Shown piece by piece: positions 46,817 to 56,287 of a stretch of 64,000 nucleotides of DNA. The notes beneath the pieces are model-generated. The model worked only from the letters and a program-made list of their open reading frames with translations, made no database searches and had not been told where the DNA came from. Within the stretch, counting starts at the first letter, position 1; every line of letters begins with the position of its first letter. The translations under genes and the position numbers were made by a program. Source of the stretch: Hyphomicrobiales bacterium (GTDB lineage: Bacteria > Pseudomonadota > Alphaproteobacteria > Rhizobiales > Rhizobiaceae); assembly GCA_900469965.1 (NCBI GenBank), contig UBZP01000006.1:142143-206142 (forward strand). The letters are read 5' to 3'.

Positions 46817-47760
46817 CGTGGTCGACCTCCATGTCACACATCTGCGTTCACGCGGCGCGCAGGCGTCCGTGTCCTGATCCTTGAAACGCTCTGCCGCGCC
46901 TTGCGGGCGGGCCTATCGGCCGGGACACGCCATGTGCCTGCAGCAAAACGAAAGTGGTGACACACGACGTGTCCCGCTTCGGTGTCTTGTGCCACGGCAA
47001 CTTCGGTTTCTCTGCGCGGATGACGGCACCTTTTCCAGGGTGGGCTCGAGGGCTTGTCGTTGTTCTTCGAATGCCCCCGGCGCGCACGAAAGGGCCCAAG
47101 GCCCAGTCGCCGGTCCAGTCATGTGTGCCGCACAGGCACGCCCCGCCCGATCCGGGCGAGGGGGAAACCATCTTCTGCCGGGCCCCCGGCCGCCGGCGCG
47201 CGTTTTCGCCGAACCACCGGGGCACCGGTCCCGCCTCGCCGGCAACGCTTTCCGGTGTATCCGATGGCGGGACGCCACGATTGTAGGCGCCCTGCGGCAG
47301 GCGAGGATGATGGCGCTGGCGAAAAGCCGGCAAGGGCCTGCAAACGCAAGCGTTTCCGGCATCGGGAGGGGCGCGTTCGTCCCCGGCAATGCCGGGGGCA
47401 GGCGGACGGCGAGGGCGGGGCCTGCGACCGGCGCCGACGGAAATTCGATTCCGCTCGCCGGGGTTATGGGTTAGGCTGTTCCACCAACCTGCGCTGATAT
47501 CGACCGATTGCGCCGGAGGGATCTTGGCCTGCGGCCAGGAGAGAGCCGGAGGCGGCCCGTCGGTCAGGCGAGGATTGTCGACGCCGTCCGCAGGCCAGAA
47601 GCGTCGCCCTCCGGGTGCGCCGTCCGTCGGCCACCGACGGCGTCGCACGCCTCGACCGGGCCCGGGCATCGCTCTGCGGGGTGCTCCTTGCCAGATGACC
47701 GCAGGCGATCCCGTGCAAGCGGTCGATATCAGTGCAGGCTGGCATCAAGGCTCCGTCGAC
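46817..47760. other. Long gene-free region upstream of the TPR cyclase-like gene
   Basis: About 940 bp carries no convincing gene; frames on both strands lack a natural start, a ribosome binding site or recognisable motifs. It contains a 9-bp inverted repeat, CGGGACACG at 46921-46929 and CGTGTCCCG at 46968-46976, and a 259-bp inverted-repeat element at its right end (47484-47742). Confidence 0.6.
47484..47742. repeat. MITE-like element with 28-bp terminal inverted repeats
   Basis: The arms at 47484-47511 and 47715-47742 match in inverted orientation at 25 of 28 positions, with a shared core CTGATATCGACCG. Between them lie about 200 bp without a gene but with an internal palindrome (CGTCGGCCACCGACG near 47630). 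The layout is that of a small non-autonomous element; no target-site duplication is obvious. The right arm ends 18 bp before the start of the cyclase-like gene. Confidence 0.5.
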
Positions 47761-49548
47761 ATGCCGAGGGAGGGGGCGGTCCCCGTGGAACGCACGCTTG
47801 CCGTCATTCTCGCCGCCGACGTGGCGAGCTACAGCCGCCTGGTCGCCGCCGACGAGGAGGGGACGCTTGCGACGCTTCACACCTATCTCGTTACCGTCGC
47901 CGACCTGATCGCCGAACATCACGGGCGCATCTTCTCCTCCGCCGGCGACAGTGTCGTTGCGGAATTCCACAGCGCCGTGCAGGGCGTTCGCGCCGCCGTC
48001 GCAATCCAGCGGGCCCTGCATCGCCGCAATGCCGACCTCGCGCCCGAGCGGCGGCTGGAACTGCGTGTCGGCATCAATCTCGGCGACGTGGTGGCCGAGG
48101 ACGACAACCTGCTCGGCGACGGCGTGAACGTGGCCGCGCGGCTGCAGGAAATGGCGTTGCCGGAGGACATCTGCATTTCCGGCGCGCTGCGCGAGCAGAT
48201 CGAGGGCAAGCTGGATTTCCCGCTGGTGCCGCTCGGCGAGCGGCGGATGAAGAACATCCCCCGCCCCGTGCCGGTGCATCGCGTCGACTGGCAGAACGAG
48301 GACCCCGTCGACGCCCAGGTCCTGAGCCGGCCGCTTTCCCTGCCCGACAAGCCTTCGATCGCCGTGCTGCCCTTCGTCAACATGTCCGGCGATCCGGAGC
48401 AGGAGTTCTTCGCCGACGGGCTGACGGAGGACATCATCACGGCGTTGTCGCTGTATCGCTGGTTCTTCGTCATCGCCCGCAACTCCTCTTTCGCCTACAA
48501 GGGGCGGGCGCTGGACGTGAAGCAGATCGGACGCGACCTCGGCGTGCGCTACATCGTCGAAGGCAGCGTGCGCCGGGCCGGATCGCGGATCCGCGTCACC
48601 GGGCAACTGATCGAGGCGGACACCGGCGTCCATCTCTGGGCGCAGCGCTACGATCGCGAATTCGCCGACATCTTCGCCATCCAGGACGAGCTGACCCAGA
48701 ACGTGGTCGGCGCCATCGAGCCGGAGATCATGATCGGCGAGAGCCGCCGGGCGCTGCTACGGGGAACGCAGAACCTCGATGCCTACGAGTCGTTGATGCG
48801 CGGCACATGGCTGCACAACAAGCAGGACACGCCGCAGACGTTCAACGAGGCGATCCGGCTCGACCGGCGCGCGATCGCGCTGGATCCCGGCTTCAGCCGG
48901 GCGCACATGATGCTGGCGCGCGCCATCTATGCGCGCTGCTTCTTCGGCTTCAGCGACGACTATGCGCGCGACATCGCCGAACTGTGCGCGGCGGCCGACC
49001 TGGCCGTGGAACTGGACCAGCGCGATCCCTATGCGCACTACGCCGTGTGCCTGGCCCGGTTCGCGCAGCACCGGGCGGCGGCCGCGGTCGGGGCGGCCCA
49101 GCGGGCGATCGACCTCAACCCGAACTTCGCGCTGGCGCACATGGCGCTGGGATGGTCGCGGATCTTCGTCGGCCATTTCCAGGAGGCGCTCGATCCGTTG
49201 CGCACGGCCCAGCGGCTGAGCCCGCACGACCCGCTGACATACCTGTTCCTCAACCGCATCGCGCTCGCGCAGTATCATCTCGGGCACTACGAGGAGGCGC
49301 TGCAGGGCGCCGAGCGCGCGCTCTCGTTGCGCAAGGGCTACTTCAACCTTGTGGTCAAGCTGGCCTGCCTCGGCCAGCTCGGCGTCAAGGAGGGCCTGCG
49401 GCAACTGGTGGCCGAAGCCGTGGACGCGGCGCCGGCCGATCTCGGCGGCTACTGGTGGATCTTTGCGGCCTATGCCGAGGACGACCACCGGAAGCATTTC
49501 ATGGAGGGGCTGCGCAAGGCCGGGCTGGCCTTCGATGCGGATGCATGA
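47761..49548 (+). CDS. Cyclase-homology domain protein with TolB-like and TPR domains
   Basis: The 595-residue protein has an N-terminal class III cyclase homology domain (about 10-175: LAVILAADVASYSRLV, GRIFSSAGDSVVAEF, LLGDGVNVAARLQ), a linker, a TolB/FlgO-like domain (about 195-320: SIAVLPFVNMSGDPEQEFFA, DGLTEDIITALS) and TPR-like helices to the end. The two metal aspartates remain, but the substrate-selecting lysine (KxxGDG) is serine here (SSAGDS), so cyclase activity is uncertain. This architecture is abundant in rhizobia. A GTG at 47785 is an alternative start. Confidence 0.85.
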   Translation: MPREGAVPVERTLAVILAADVASYSRLVAADEEGTLATLHTYLVTVADLIAEHHGRIFSSAGDSVVAEFHSAVQGVRAAVAIQRALHRRNADLAPERRLELRVGINLGDVVAEDDNLLGDGVNVAARLQEMALPEDICISGALREQIEGKLDFPLVPLGERRMKNIPRPVPVHRVDWQNEDPVDAQVLSRPLSLPDKPSIAVLPFVNMSGDPEQEFFADGLTEDIITALSLYRWFFVIARNSSFAYKGRALDVKQIGRDLGVRYIVEGSVRRAGSRIRVTGQLIEADTGVHLWAQRYDREFADIFAIQDELTQNVVGAIEPEIMIGESRRALLRGTQNLDAYESLMRGTWLHNKQDTPQTFNEAIRLDRRAIALDPGFSRAHMMLARAIYARCFFGFSDDYARDIAELCAAADLAVELDQRDPYAHYAVCLARFAQHRAAAAVGAAQRAIDLNPNFALAHMALGWSRIFVGHFQEALDPLRTAQRLSPHDPLTYLFLNRIALAQYHLGHYEEALQGAERALSLRKGYFNLVVKLACLGQLGVKEGLRQLVAEAVDAAPADLGGYWWIFAAYAEDDHRKHFMEGLRKAGLAFDADA

Positions 49549-49619
49549 GCGGGGACCGTTCCGCGGCGATACGCCGCGCGGCGAGCGGGGCTATCGGGCG
49601 CGGCTGAGCGGATGCCCCG

Positions 49620-50021
49620 TCAGCCCTTCTCGGCCAGGTCGGCATGCCGGTGCACGAGCTGCCAGTGACCGTTGGTGCGGCGGAATATTTCGGTGACGCG
49701 CAGGCGCATCTGGACCGGTTCGGGCGCGCCCTGCAGGCGGACGGAGGCGTTCTGGAAGCCGACCCAGTAGCCGATCTTGTTGTCGTGCCCCATCTGGATG
49801 ATCTCGATGTCGCTCTCGCCGCCAGGACAGAAGGCGGTGGCATCATCGACGTAGCGGGCCAGCACCTGTTCCGTGCCCTCGACGACCGCGCCCTTCGGGT
49901 GGAAGAAGCTGGCGGGGAAATCGACGGCGGCAATCTTCTGCAGCGGGCCGGCGTCGCCATTGACATAGGCGCGAGCCACTTCCTTGCGTTTCTGGATGAA
50001 GGCGTGGAAGTCGTCGGTCAT
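49620..50021 (-). CDS. NTF2-like/SnoaL family protein
   Basis: The 133-residue protein has the cone-shaped NTF2 fold pattern: a first helix with KRKEVARAYVNGD, then AAVDFPASFFHPKGAVVEG, a strand with NKIGYWVGFQNASVRLQG and the closing RVTEIFRRTNGHWQLVHRHAD. Such proteins are small-molecule binding or isomerase-like, often of unknown role. ATG 50021 has GGGAG eight bases upstream. It is 33 bp downstream of the LysR gene and on the same strand. Confidence 0.82.
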   Translation of the reverse strand: MTDDFHAFIQKRKEVARAYVNGDAGPLQKIAAVDFPASFFHPKGAVVEGTEQVLARYVDDATAFCPGGESDIEIIQMGHDNKIGYWVGFQNASVRLQGAPEPVQMRLRVTEIFRRTNGHWQLVHRHADLAEKG

Positions 50022-50053
50022 CGATGGGTCTCCCGTGGGCTCATGCCCCTCCG

Positions 50054-50986
50054 TCAGCCATACTCGACTCTTTCGGGCGTGGTTGCAACCGCCTGAATGC
50101 GCGCCCCGGGCTGTGCGCGGCCGTCCGCCGTGTTCGGCTGGAAGGCATTGCGCACGACCTCCGCCATGCTGGCGATGGCGGCACTCGCGCGCTTGGGGTT
50201 GCGCTTCAGGACGACGCGCGAGGAGTCCACCGGCGGAAAGCCATCCTCCTGCGTGAGCTCGCGGCAGGACGGCGGAATGTTGGTGCGCGCCAGCGGCGCG
50301 ATCGCCAGGCCCGCCTCCGCCGCGGTCTTCAGGCCGCCGCAGGTGTCGCAGCTGAACGCCTCGCGAAAGGCGATGGCGTGATGCTCGAGCGAACGGACGG
50401 CGAAATCCCGGTACCAGTCGGAATTGCGGTAGACGGCGATGGGCACGGGCCGGACCAGGTGGACATCGTGCGCGCACGACGTCACCCAGACGGTCGGGTC
50501 CACGCACAGCACCTCCCCCTTCTGCTTTCCGCGCCAGTCGAAGACCACGGCGATGTCGAGCTCGTCCCTGTCGATCGCGTCCGTCAGCTGGCGGGAATGG
50601 CCGCAGAGCACGGTGACCTCGGTGGCCGGATGACACTCCGCAAAGGCGGCCAGCGCCCGCGGAAGGACGTTCTGCGTGTACTCCTCCGGGATGCCGACGC
50701 GGACGGGGCCGTCGAGCGGCGCGGACCGCATCGCCACCGTCGTCTCGTCGATCAGGCCGACGATGCGCTGGGCCAGCGGAACGAGCCGCTCTCCGTGCGG
50801 CGACAGGGAGACCCCGCGCGGCCCGCGCGCGAACAGCGGCTCGCCGATCGCCTCCTCGAGGCGGCGGACCTGCATGCTGATGGCGGACTGGGTGCGGCCG
50901 AGGACTTCGGCCGCACGCGTGACATTGCCGGTTTCGGCAATCACCAGGAAGGTGCGCAGCAGTTCACTTTCAAGCGGCGGGAGCAT
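50054..50986 (-). CDS. LysR-type transcriptional regulator
   Basis: The 310-residue regulator has an N-terminal HTH (GNVTRAAEVLGRTQSAISMQ, about 20-39) and a substrate-binding domain from about 90 (PVRVGIPEEYTQNVLPRAL). ATG 50986 (MLPPLESELL) was chosen as homologues begin just before this segment; residues upstream look non-coding. It probably controls the NTF2-like gene downstream. A DUF1127 gene lies divergently. Confidence 0.92.
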   Translation of the reverse strand: MLPPLESELLRTFLVIAETGNVTRAAEVLGRTQSAISMQVRRLEEAIGEPLFARGPRGVSLSPHGERLVPLAQRIVGLIDETTVAMRSAPLDGPVRVGIPEEYTQNVLPRALAAFAECHPATEVTVLCGHSRQLTDAIDRDELDIAVVFDWRGKQKGEVLCVDPTVWVTSCAHDVHLVRPVPIAVYRNSDWYRDFAVRSLEHHAIAFREAFSCDTCGGLKTAAEAGLAIAPLARTNIPPSCRELTQEDGFPPVDSSRVVLKRNPKRASAAIASMAEVVRNAFQPNTADGRAQPGARIQAVATTPERVEYG

Positions 50987-51090
50987 GGTCACCAGGCATC
51001 GATTTTTCTGATAGCTGGCATCGTATCTATTTGTTTGTGGAATGTCCAATCTGGCGGAACGATCGCCTACCGATGGCAAGGGAGGCGGCG

Positions 51091-51336
51091 ATGGGGACGA
51101 TTCGGCAGGGATGGCGCCGGGGCTTCAAGGAGTTTCGTCTCTGGCTGGGCACCAGACGGGAGCAATGGCTGCGGCGGACGGACCTTGCGATGATCCTCGC
51201 ACGGGGCGACAGGCACCTGCTGGCCGATATCGGTCTTGCGGACGAGGTATCCGACGGCGACGGCCGGCCGCTCGCGGGGGCTTTCGGGCGCTGTTGCGCG
51301 GCGGTTCGCGCCGAGCGGCCGCGATGGATGTCCTGA
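51091..51336 (+). CDS. DUF1127 family small protein
   Basis: The 81-residue protein is basic at the N-terminus (RQGWRRGFKEFRLWLGTRRE) and contains the DUF1127 core ILARGDRHLLADIGLAD. DUF1127 proteins of rhizobia can bind RNA and affect C1, phosphate or stress metabolism. GGGAGG lies upstream of ATG 51091; ATG 51073 is possible. The gene is divergent from the LysR gene. Confidence 0.8.
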   Translation: MGTIRQGWRRGFKEFRLWLGTRREQWLRRTDLAMILARGDRHLLADIGLADEVSDGDGRPLAGAFGRCCAAVRAERPRWMS

Positions 51337-51460
51337 GCGGGGCGACGGCCGCGCGCACGCTGCGGCCAAGGCTGCCATTGCACCCCGCCCCCTCTTCCGC
51401 TAAGAGACCCCGCGACTTTCCGCGCGCGTCCGCGCGACCCACCAGTACCGGTAGACAGAT

Positions 51461-52735
51461 ATGGCACGCATCGTGATGAAATTCGGCGGGACCTCCGTCG
51501 CTGACCTGGACCGCATCCACAATGTCGCGCGCCACGTCAAACGCGAGGTCGATGCCGGCCACGAGGTTGCCGTCGTCGTCTCCGCCATGTCGGGCAAGAC
51601 CAACGAACTGGTCGGCTGGGTGCAGGGCATGCCGAAGGCGACCGGCGCCAACTCGCCCTTCTATGACGCGCGCGAATACGACACCATCGTCGCCTCCGGC
51701 GAGCAGGTGACGTCCGGGCTGCTCGCGATCGCGCTGCAGTCGATGGGCGTGAACGCGCGCTCCTGGCAGGGCTGGCAGATACCGATCAAGACCGACAACG
51801 CCCACGGCGCGGCCCGCATCATGGACATCGAGGGGGCGGAGATCATCCGCCGCATGGGCGAGGGCCAGGTTGCCGTCGTCGCCGGTTTCCAGGGGCTCGG
51901 CCCCGACAACCGCATCGCCACGCTCGGCCGCGGCGGCTCGGATACCTCGGCGGTCGCGATCGCGGCGGCGGTGAAGGCCGACCGGTGCGACATCTATACC
52001 GACGTCGACGGCGTCTACACGACCGACCCGCGCATCGAGCCGAAGGCGCGGCGGCTGAAGAAGATCGCGTTCGAGGAAATGCTGGAGATGGCGTCGCTGG
52101 GCGCCAAGGTGCTGCAGGTGCGCTCGGTGGAGCTCGCCATGGTGCACAAGGTGCGCACCTTCGTGCGCTCGTCCTTCGAGGATCCCGATGCGCCGGGCAT
52201 GGGCGATCTTCTGAACCCGCCCGGCACGCTGATTTGTGATGAGGAAGAGATCGTGGAACAGGAAGTCGTAACCGGCATCGCCTATGCCAAGGATGAAGCG
52301 CAGATTTCGCTCAGGCGCGTCGCCGACCGCCCGGGCGTCTCGGCTGCGATCTTCGGCCCGCTCGCCGAGGCCCATATCAACGTCGACATGATCGTCCAGA
52401 ACATCTCCGAGGACGGCTCGAAGACCGACATGACCTTCACGGTGCCGTCGGGCGACGTCGACAAGGCGCTGAAGGTGCTCGAGGGCGCCAAGGAAAAGGT
52501 CGGCTTCGACGTGATCCAGCACGAGACCGGCCTGGTCAAGGTGTCGGTCATCGGCATCGGCATGCGCAGCCATGCCGGCGTCGCGGCCTCCGCCTTCCGC
52601 GCGCTTGCCGAAAAGGGCATCAACATCAAGGCGATCACCACCTCGGAAATCAAGATTTCCATCCTGATCGACGGTCCGTATGCGGAACTCGCCGTGCGGA
52701 CTTTGCATTCCGTCTACGGTCTCGATAAGAAGTAA
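51461..52735 (+). CDS. lysC: Aspartate kinase
   Basis: The 424-residue enzyme starts the lysine/threonine/methionine/DAP pathway. The kinase domain begins [17 protein letters not shown], and includes [30 protein letters not shown] and [14 protein letters not shown]. Two C-terminal ACT domains follow (about 265-424), with [19 protein letters not shown] and the last segment [16 protein letters not shown], for feedback control. Length is standard. The ribosome binding site is weak. Confidence 0.98.
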   Translation: MARIVMKFGGTSVADLDRIHNVARHVKREVDAGHEVAVVVSAMSGKTNELVGWVQGMPKATGANSPFYDAREYDTIVASGEQVTSGLLAIALQSMGVNARSWQGWQIPIKTDNAHGAARIMDIEGAEIIRRMGEGQVAVVAGFQGLGPDNRIATLGRGGSDTSAVAIAAAVKADRCDIYTDVDGVYTTDPRIEPKARRLKKIAFEEMLEMASLGAKVLQVRSVELAMVHKVRTFVRSSFEDPDAPGMGDLLNPPGTLICDEEEIVEQEVVTGIAYAKDEAQISLRRVADRPGVSAAIFGPLAEAHINVDMIVQNISEDGSKTDMTFTVPSGDVDKALKVLEGAKEKVGFDVIQHETGLVKVSVIGIGMRSHAGVAASAFRALAEKGINIKAITTSEIKISILIDGPYAELAVRTLHSVYGLDKK

Positions 52736-52805
52736 TCGACCGGATTCGTCGGGCGCCCGCCCGACCGGATGGCCGGGGTGGTTCATTTTCGGGAGACGCC
52801 ACGCG

Positions 52806-55073
52806 ATGAGAGACCTCTCCGCGGGTCCGCGTGTACTACTCAAGCGGCTGCGCGAGCTGATGGCGGAGCCGCTTGAGCCACAGGCGCGCCTGGACCAGAT
52901 CGTGCGCCAGATCGCACAGAACATGGTCGCGGAAGTGTGCTCCGTCTATGTGCTGCGCTCCGACGGCGTGCTGGAGCTCTACGCCACCGAGGGCCTCAAT
53001 CCCGGCGCCGTCCACCTGGCGCAGCTGAAGATGGGGCAGGGACTCGTCGGCACGATCGCCGCCTCCGCCCAGCCGCTCAACCTTTCCGACGCGCAGTCGC
53101 ATCCGGCCTTCCGCTATCTGCCGGAGACCGGCGAGGAGATCTACCACTCCTTCCTCGGCGTGCCGATCCTGAGGACGGGGCGCGCGCTCGGCGTGCTCGT
53201 CGTGCAGAACAAGGCGAGCCGGACCTACCGCGAGGACGAACTCGAGGCGCTCGAGACGACGGCGATGGTCATCGCCGAGATGGTGGCGACGGGCGAATTG
53301 AAGAAATTGACGAAGCCCGGGCTCGATCTCGACCTGTCGCGCCCGGTCTCGATCGACGGCGCCAGCTTCGGCGAGGGCATCGGGCTCGGCTATGTCGTGC
53401 TGCACGAGCCGCGCATCGTCGTCACCAACCTGTTGAACGAGGATTCCGAGCACGAGCTGGGTCGGCTCGCCGAAGCGCTCGGCTCCTTGCGGATCTCGAT
53501 CGACGACATGCTGTCGCGCCGGGACGTGCCGGTCGAGGGCGAGCACCGCGAGGTGCTGGAGACCTACCGCATGTTCGCTCACGACCGCGGCTGGGTGCGC
53601 AAGCTGGAGGAAGCGATCCGCAACGGCCTGACGGCGGAAGCAGCCGTCGAGCGGGTCCAGAGCGAGACCAAGGCACGGATGATCCGGCTGACGGATCCCT
53701 ACCTGCGCGAGCGCATGCACGACCTCGACGACCTCGCCAACCGGCTTTTGCGGCAATTGACCGGCTACGGGGCGAAGCTCTCGGCCAGCAGCTTCCCCGG
53801 CGATGCGATCGTCGTCGCGCGCGCCATGGGGGCGGCCGAACTGCTCGACTATCCGCGCGAGAACGTCCGCGGACTGGTGCTGGAAGAGGGGGCGGTGACG
53901 AGCCATGTGGTGATCGTCGCCCGCGCCATGGGGATCCCGGTGGTCGGACAGGCGGCCGGGGCGGTGGCGCTCGCCGAAAACGGCGATGCGATCATCATCG
54001 ACGGCGACGAGGCCAAGGTGCACCTGCGCCCGGTGCAGGACCTGCAGCGGTCCTATGAGGACAAGGTGCGCCTCAGGGCGCGCCGGCAGGCGCAGTATCG
54101 CGCGCTCGTCGCGGTCGAGCCGATCACCAAGGACGGCCAGAAGATCAACCTGCAGATGAATGCGGGCCTGCTCGTAGACCTGCCGCACCTGGCCGAATCC
54201 GGCGCGCTCGGCATCGGCCTGTTCCGCACCGAGCTGCAGTTCATGATCGCCTCGACCATGCCCAAGGCCGAGGAGCAGGAGGCGTTCTACCGCAACGTGC
54301 TGAAGCAGGCGGCGGGCCGGCCCGTCACCTTCCGGACGCTGGATATCGGCGGCGACAAGGTCGTGCCCTATTTCCGCGGCGCGGACGAGGAGAACCCGGC
54401 GCTCGGCTGGCGGGCGATCCGGCTGTCGCTGGACCGGCCGGGACTGCTGCGGACGCAGCTGCGGGCGATGCTGAACGCCGCTGCCGGCGGCGAATTGCGG
54501 CTGATGCTGCCGATGGTCACCGAAGTGGCGGAGCTGCGCGAGGCGCGCGGGCTGCTGCAGAAGGAGATCGAGCGGCAGTCCAAGGTCGGCGAGCAGCTTC
54601 CGAAGAAGCTGCAGTTCGGCGCGATGCTGGAAGTGCCGGCGCTTTTGTGGCAGCTCGACGAATTGATGTCGGAGGTCGATTTCGTCTCGGTCGGTTCCAA
54701 CGACCTGTTCCAGTTCACGATGGCGGTCGATCGCGGCAATGCGCGCGTCTCCGACCGCTTCGACATTCTCGGCCGGCCGTTCCTGCGGGTCCTGCGCGAC
54801 ATCGTGCGGGCCGGCGAGCGCAATGCGACGCCGGTGACCCTGTGCGGCGAGATGGCGAGCAAGCCGATCTCGGCGATGGCGCTGCTCGGGCTCGGCTTCC
54901 GCTCGGTCTCGATGTCGGCGACGGCGCTCGGCCCGGTCAAGGCGATGCTCCTGAGCCTGGACGTCGACAGGCTTTCGGCGGTTCTCGAGGAGACGCTGAA
55001 CGACATGCGGCCGACGCGGACGGTGCGACAGATCCTGACGGACTTCGCCGCCGAGAACGGCATTCCGCTGTAG
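52806..55073 (+). CDS. ptsP: Phosphoenolpyruvate-protein phosphotransferase PtsP (EI-Ntr)
   Basis: The 755-residue protein is enzyme I of the nitrogen phosphotransferase system, which phosphorylates NPr and EIIA-Ntr. An N-terminal GAF domain (about 20-165) senses a small ligand, glutamine in studied rhizobia. The EI part holds the active histidine in GAVTSHVVIVARAMGIP (His367), the IGLFRTELQFM loop, and the C-terminal PEP-binding TIM barrel with FVSVGSNDLFQFTMAVDR and the cysteine loop TLCGEMASKP. ATG 52806 lies after GGGAG. It follows lysC, the usual rhizobial order. Confidence 0.97.
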   Translation: MRDLSAGPRVLLKRLRELMAEPLEPQARLDQIVRQIAQNMVAEVCSVYVLRSDGVLELYATEGLNPGAVHLAQLKMGQGLVGTIAASAQPLNLSDAQSHPAFRYLPETGEEIYHSFLGVPILRTGRALGVLVVQNKASRTYREDELEALETTAMVIAEMVATGELKKLTKPGLDLDLSRPVSIDGASFGEGIGLGYVVLHEPRIVVTNLLNEDSEHELGRLAEALGSLRISIDDMLSRRDVPVEGEHREVLETYRMFAHDRGWVRKLEEAIRNGLTAEAAVERVQSETKARMIRLTDPYLRERMHDLDDLANRLLRQLTGYGAKLSASSFPGDAIVVARAMGAAELLDYPRENVRGLVLEEGAVTSHVVIVARAMGIPVVGQAAGAVALAENGDAIIIDGDEAKVHLRPVQDLQRSYEDKVRLRARRQAQYRALVAVEPITKDGQKINLQMNAGLLVDLPHLAESGALGIGLFRTELQFMIASTMPKAEEQEAFYRNVLKQAAGRPVTFRTLDIGGDKVVPYFRGADEENPALGWRAIRLSLDRPGLLRTQLRAMLNAAAGGELRLMLPMVTEVAELREARGLLQKEIERQSKVGEQLPKKLQFGAMLEVPALLWQLDELMSEVDFVSVGSNDLFQFTMAVDRGNARVSDRFDILGRPFLRVLRDIVRAGERNATPVTLCGEMASKPISAMALLGLGFRSVSMSATALGPVKAMLLSLDVDRLSAVLEETLNDMRPTRTVRQILTDFAAENGIPL

Positions 55074-55201
55074 CGGCGAACCGATGCGATCGGCACGCTT
55101 GCGGGTGTGCGGGGATCGCTTGATCATCAACATCCGCGCAAGGACGACGGGCACCGGGATGGCGCCTGCCGCCTGCGCGAGGGAAATCTTGGAGTTCTAC
55201 G

Positions 55202-56284
55202 GTGGCGAAGCTTCCGGTTGAAAAAATGCGCGAGCTGGAGCGCCGTTTCGGCGAGATCGAGGCGCGCATGTCCGCGGGTCCGGATTCGGAAACCTATGTG
55301 AAGCTCGCCTCCGAGTATTCCGAGCTGCAGCCGGTCGTCACCAAGATCAGGGAATACCAGAAGGCGCAGGGCGAGATCTCCGACCTGGAGGCGATGCTTG
55401 CCGACAAGGGCACGGATCGGGAGATGCGCGACCTTGCGGAGATGGAGCTTCCCGAGCTGAAGGCGCGGATCGAGACGCTGGAGCAGGACATGCAGATCCT
55501 GCTCCTGCCGAAGGACGCGGCCGACGAGAAGAGCGCGATCCTGGAAATCCGCGCCGGCACCGGCGGCTCGGAAGCCGCACTCTTCGCCGGCGATCTCTTC
55601 CGCATGTACGAGCGCTTCGCTTCCGCCAACGGCTGGAAGGTGGAGGTGCTCTCGGCGAGCGAGGGCGAGGCCGGCGGCTACAAGGAAATCATCGCCACCA
55701 TCTCCGGGCGCGGCGTGTTCGCCAAGCTGAAGTTCGAAAGCGGCGTCCACCGCGTGCAGCGGGTGCCGGAGACGGAAGCCGGCGGGCGCATCCATACCTC
55801 GGCGGCGACCGTGGCGGTGCTGCCGGAGGCGGAGGACATCGACATCGAGATCCGGCCGGAAGACATCCGCATCGACACCATGCGCTCTTCCGGCGCGGGC
55901 GGCCAGCACGTCAACACGACCGATTCCGCCGTGCGCATCACCCATCTGCCGACGGGGCTCGTCGTCACCAGCTCGGAAAAGTCGCAGCACCAGAACCGCG
56001 CAAAGGCCATGCAGGTGCTGCGCTCGCGGCTCTACGACATGGAGCGGCAGCGGGCCGAGAGCGAACGGTCCGCCGACCGCAAGAGCCAGGTGGGCTCCGG
56101 CGACCGCTCCGAACGCATCCGCACCTACAATTTCCCGCAAGGCCGGGTGACCGATCACCGCATCAACCTGACGCTCTACAAGCTGGACCGGATGATGGAG
56201 GGCGAGATCGACGAGGTGGTGGACGCGCTGCTGGCCGACTACCAGGCCGGGCAGCTGGCGCAGCTCGCCGAGCAGCGGGGCTGA
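55202..56284 (+). CDS. prfA: Peptide chain release factor 1
   Basis: The 360-residue factor ends translation at UAA and UAG. The GGQ catalytic motif is in [15 protein letters not shown] (about 234). The stop-recognition region has the [17 protein letters not shown] context; the decoding tripeptide is likely in this stretch. The start is GTG at 55202, confirmed by GGAG eight bases upstream. prmC follows after 3 bp and modifies the GGQ glutamine. Confidence 0.98.
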   Translation: MAKLPVEKMRELERRFGEIEARMSAGPDSETYVKLASEYSELQPVVTKIREYQKAQGEISDLEAMLADKGTDREMRDLAEMELPELKARIETLEQDMQILLLPKDAADEKSAILEIRAGTGGSEAALFAGDLFRMYERFASANGWKVEVLSASEGEAGGYKEIIATISGRGVFAKLKFESGVHRVQRVPETEAGGRIHTSAATVAVLPEAEDIDIEIRPEDIRIDTMRSSGAGGQHVNTTDSAVRITHLPTGLVVTSSEKSQHQNRAKAMQVLRSRLYDMERQRAESERSADRKSQVGSGDRSERIRTYNFPQGRVTDHRINLTLYKLDRMMEGEIDEVVDALLADYQAGQLAQLAEQRG

Positions 56285-56287
56285 GCG

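Noticed and set aside
46848..47669. Open frames on both strands in the 640-bp stretch upstream of the inverted-repeat element
   Set aside because: They lack ribosome binding sites and recognisable motifs and have Arg/Pro/Gly-rich composition expected of non-coding high-GC DNA.
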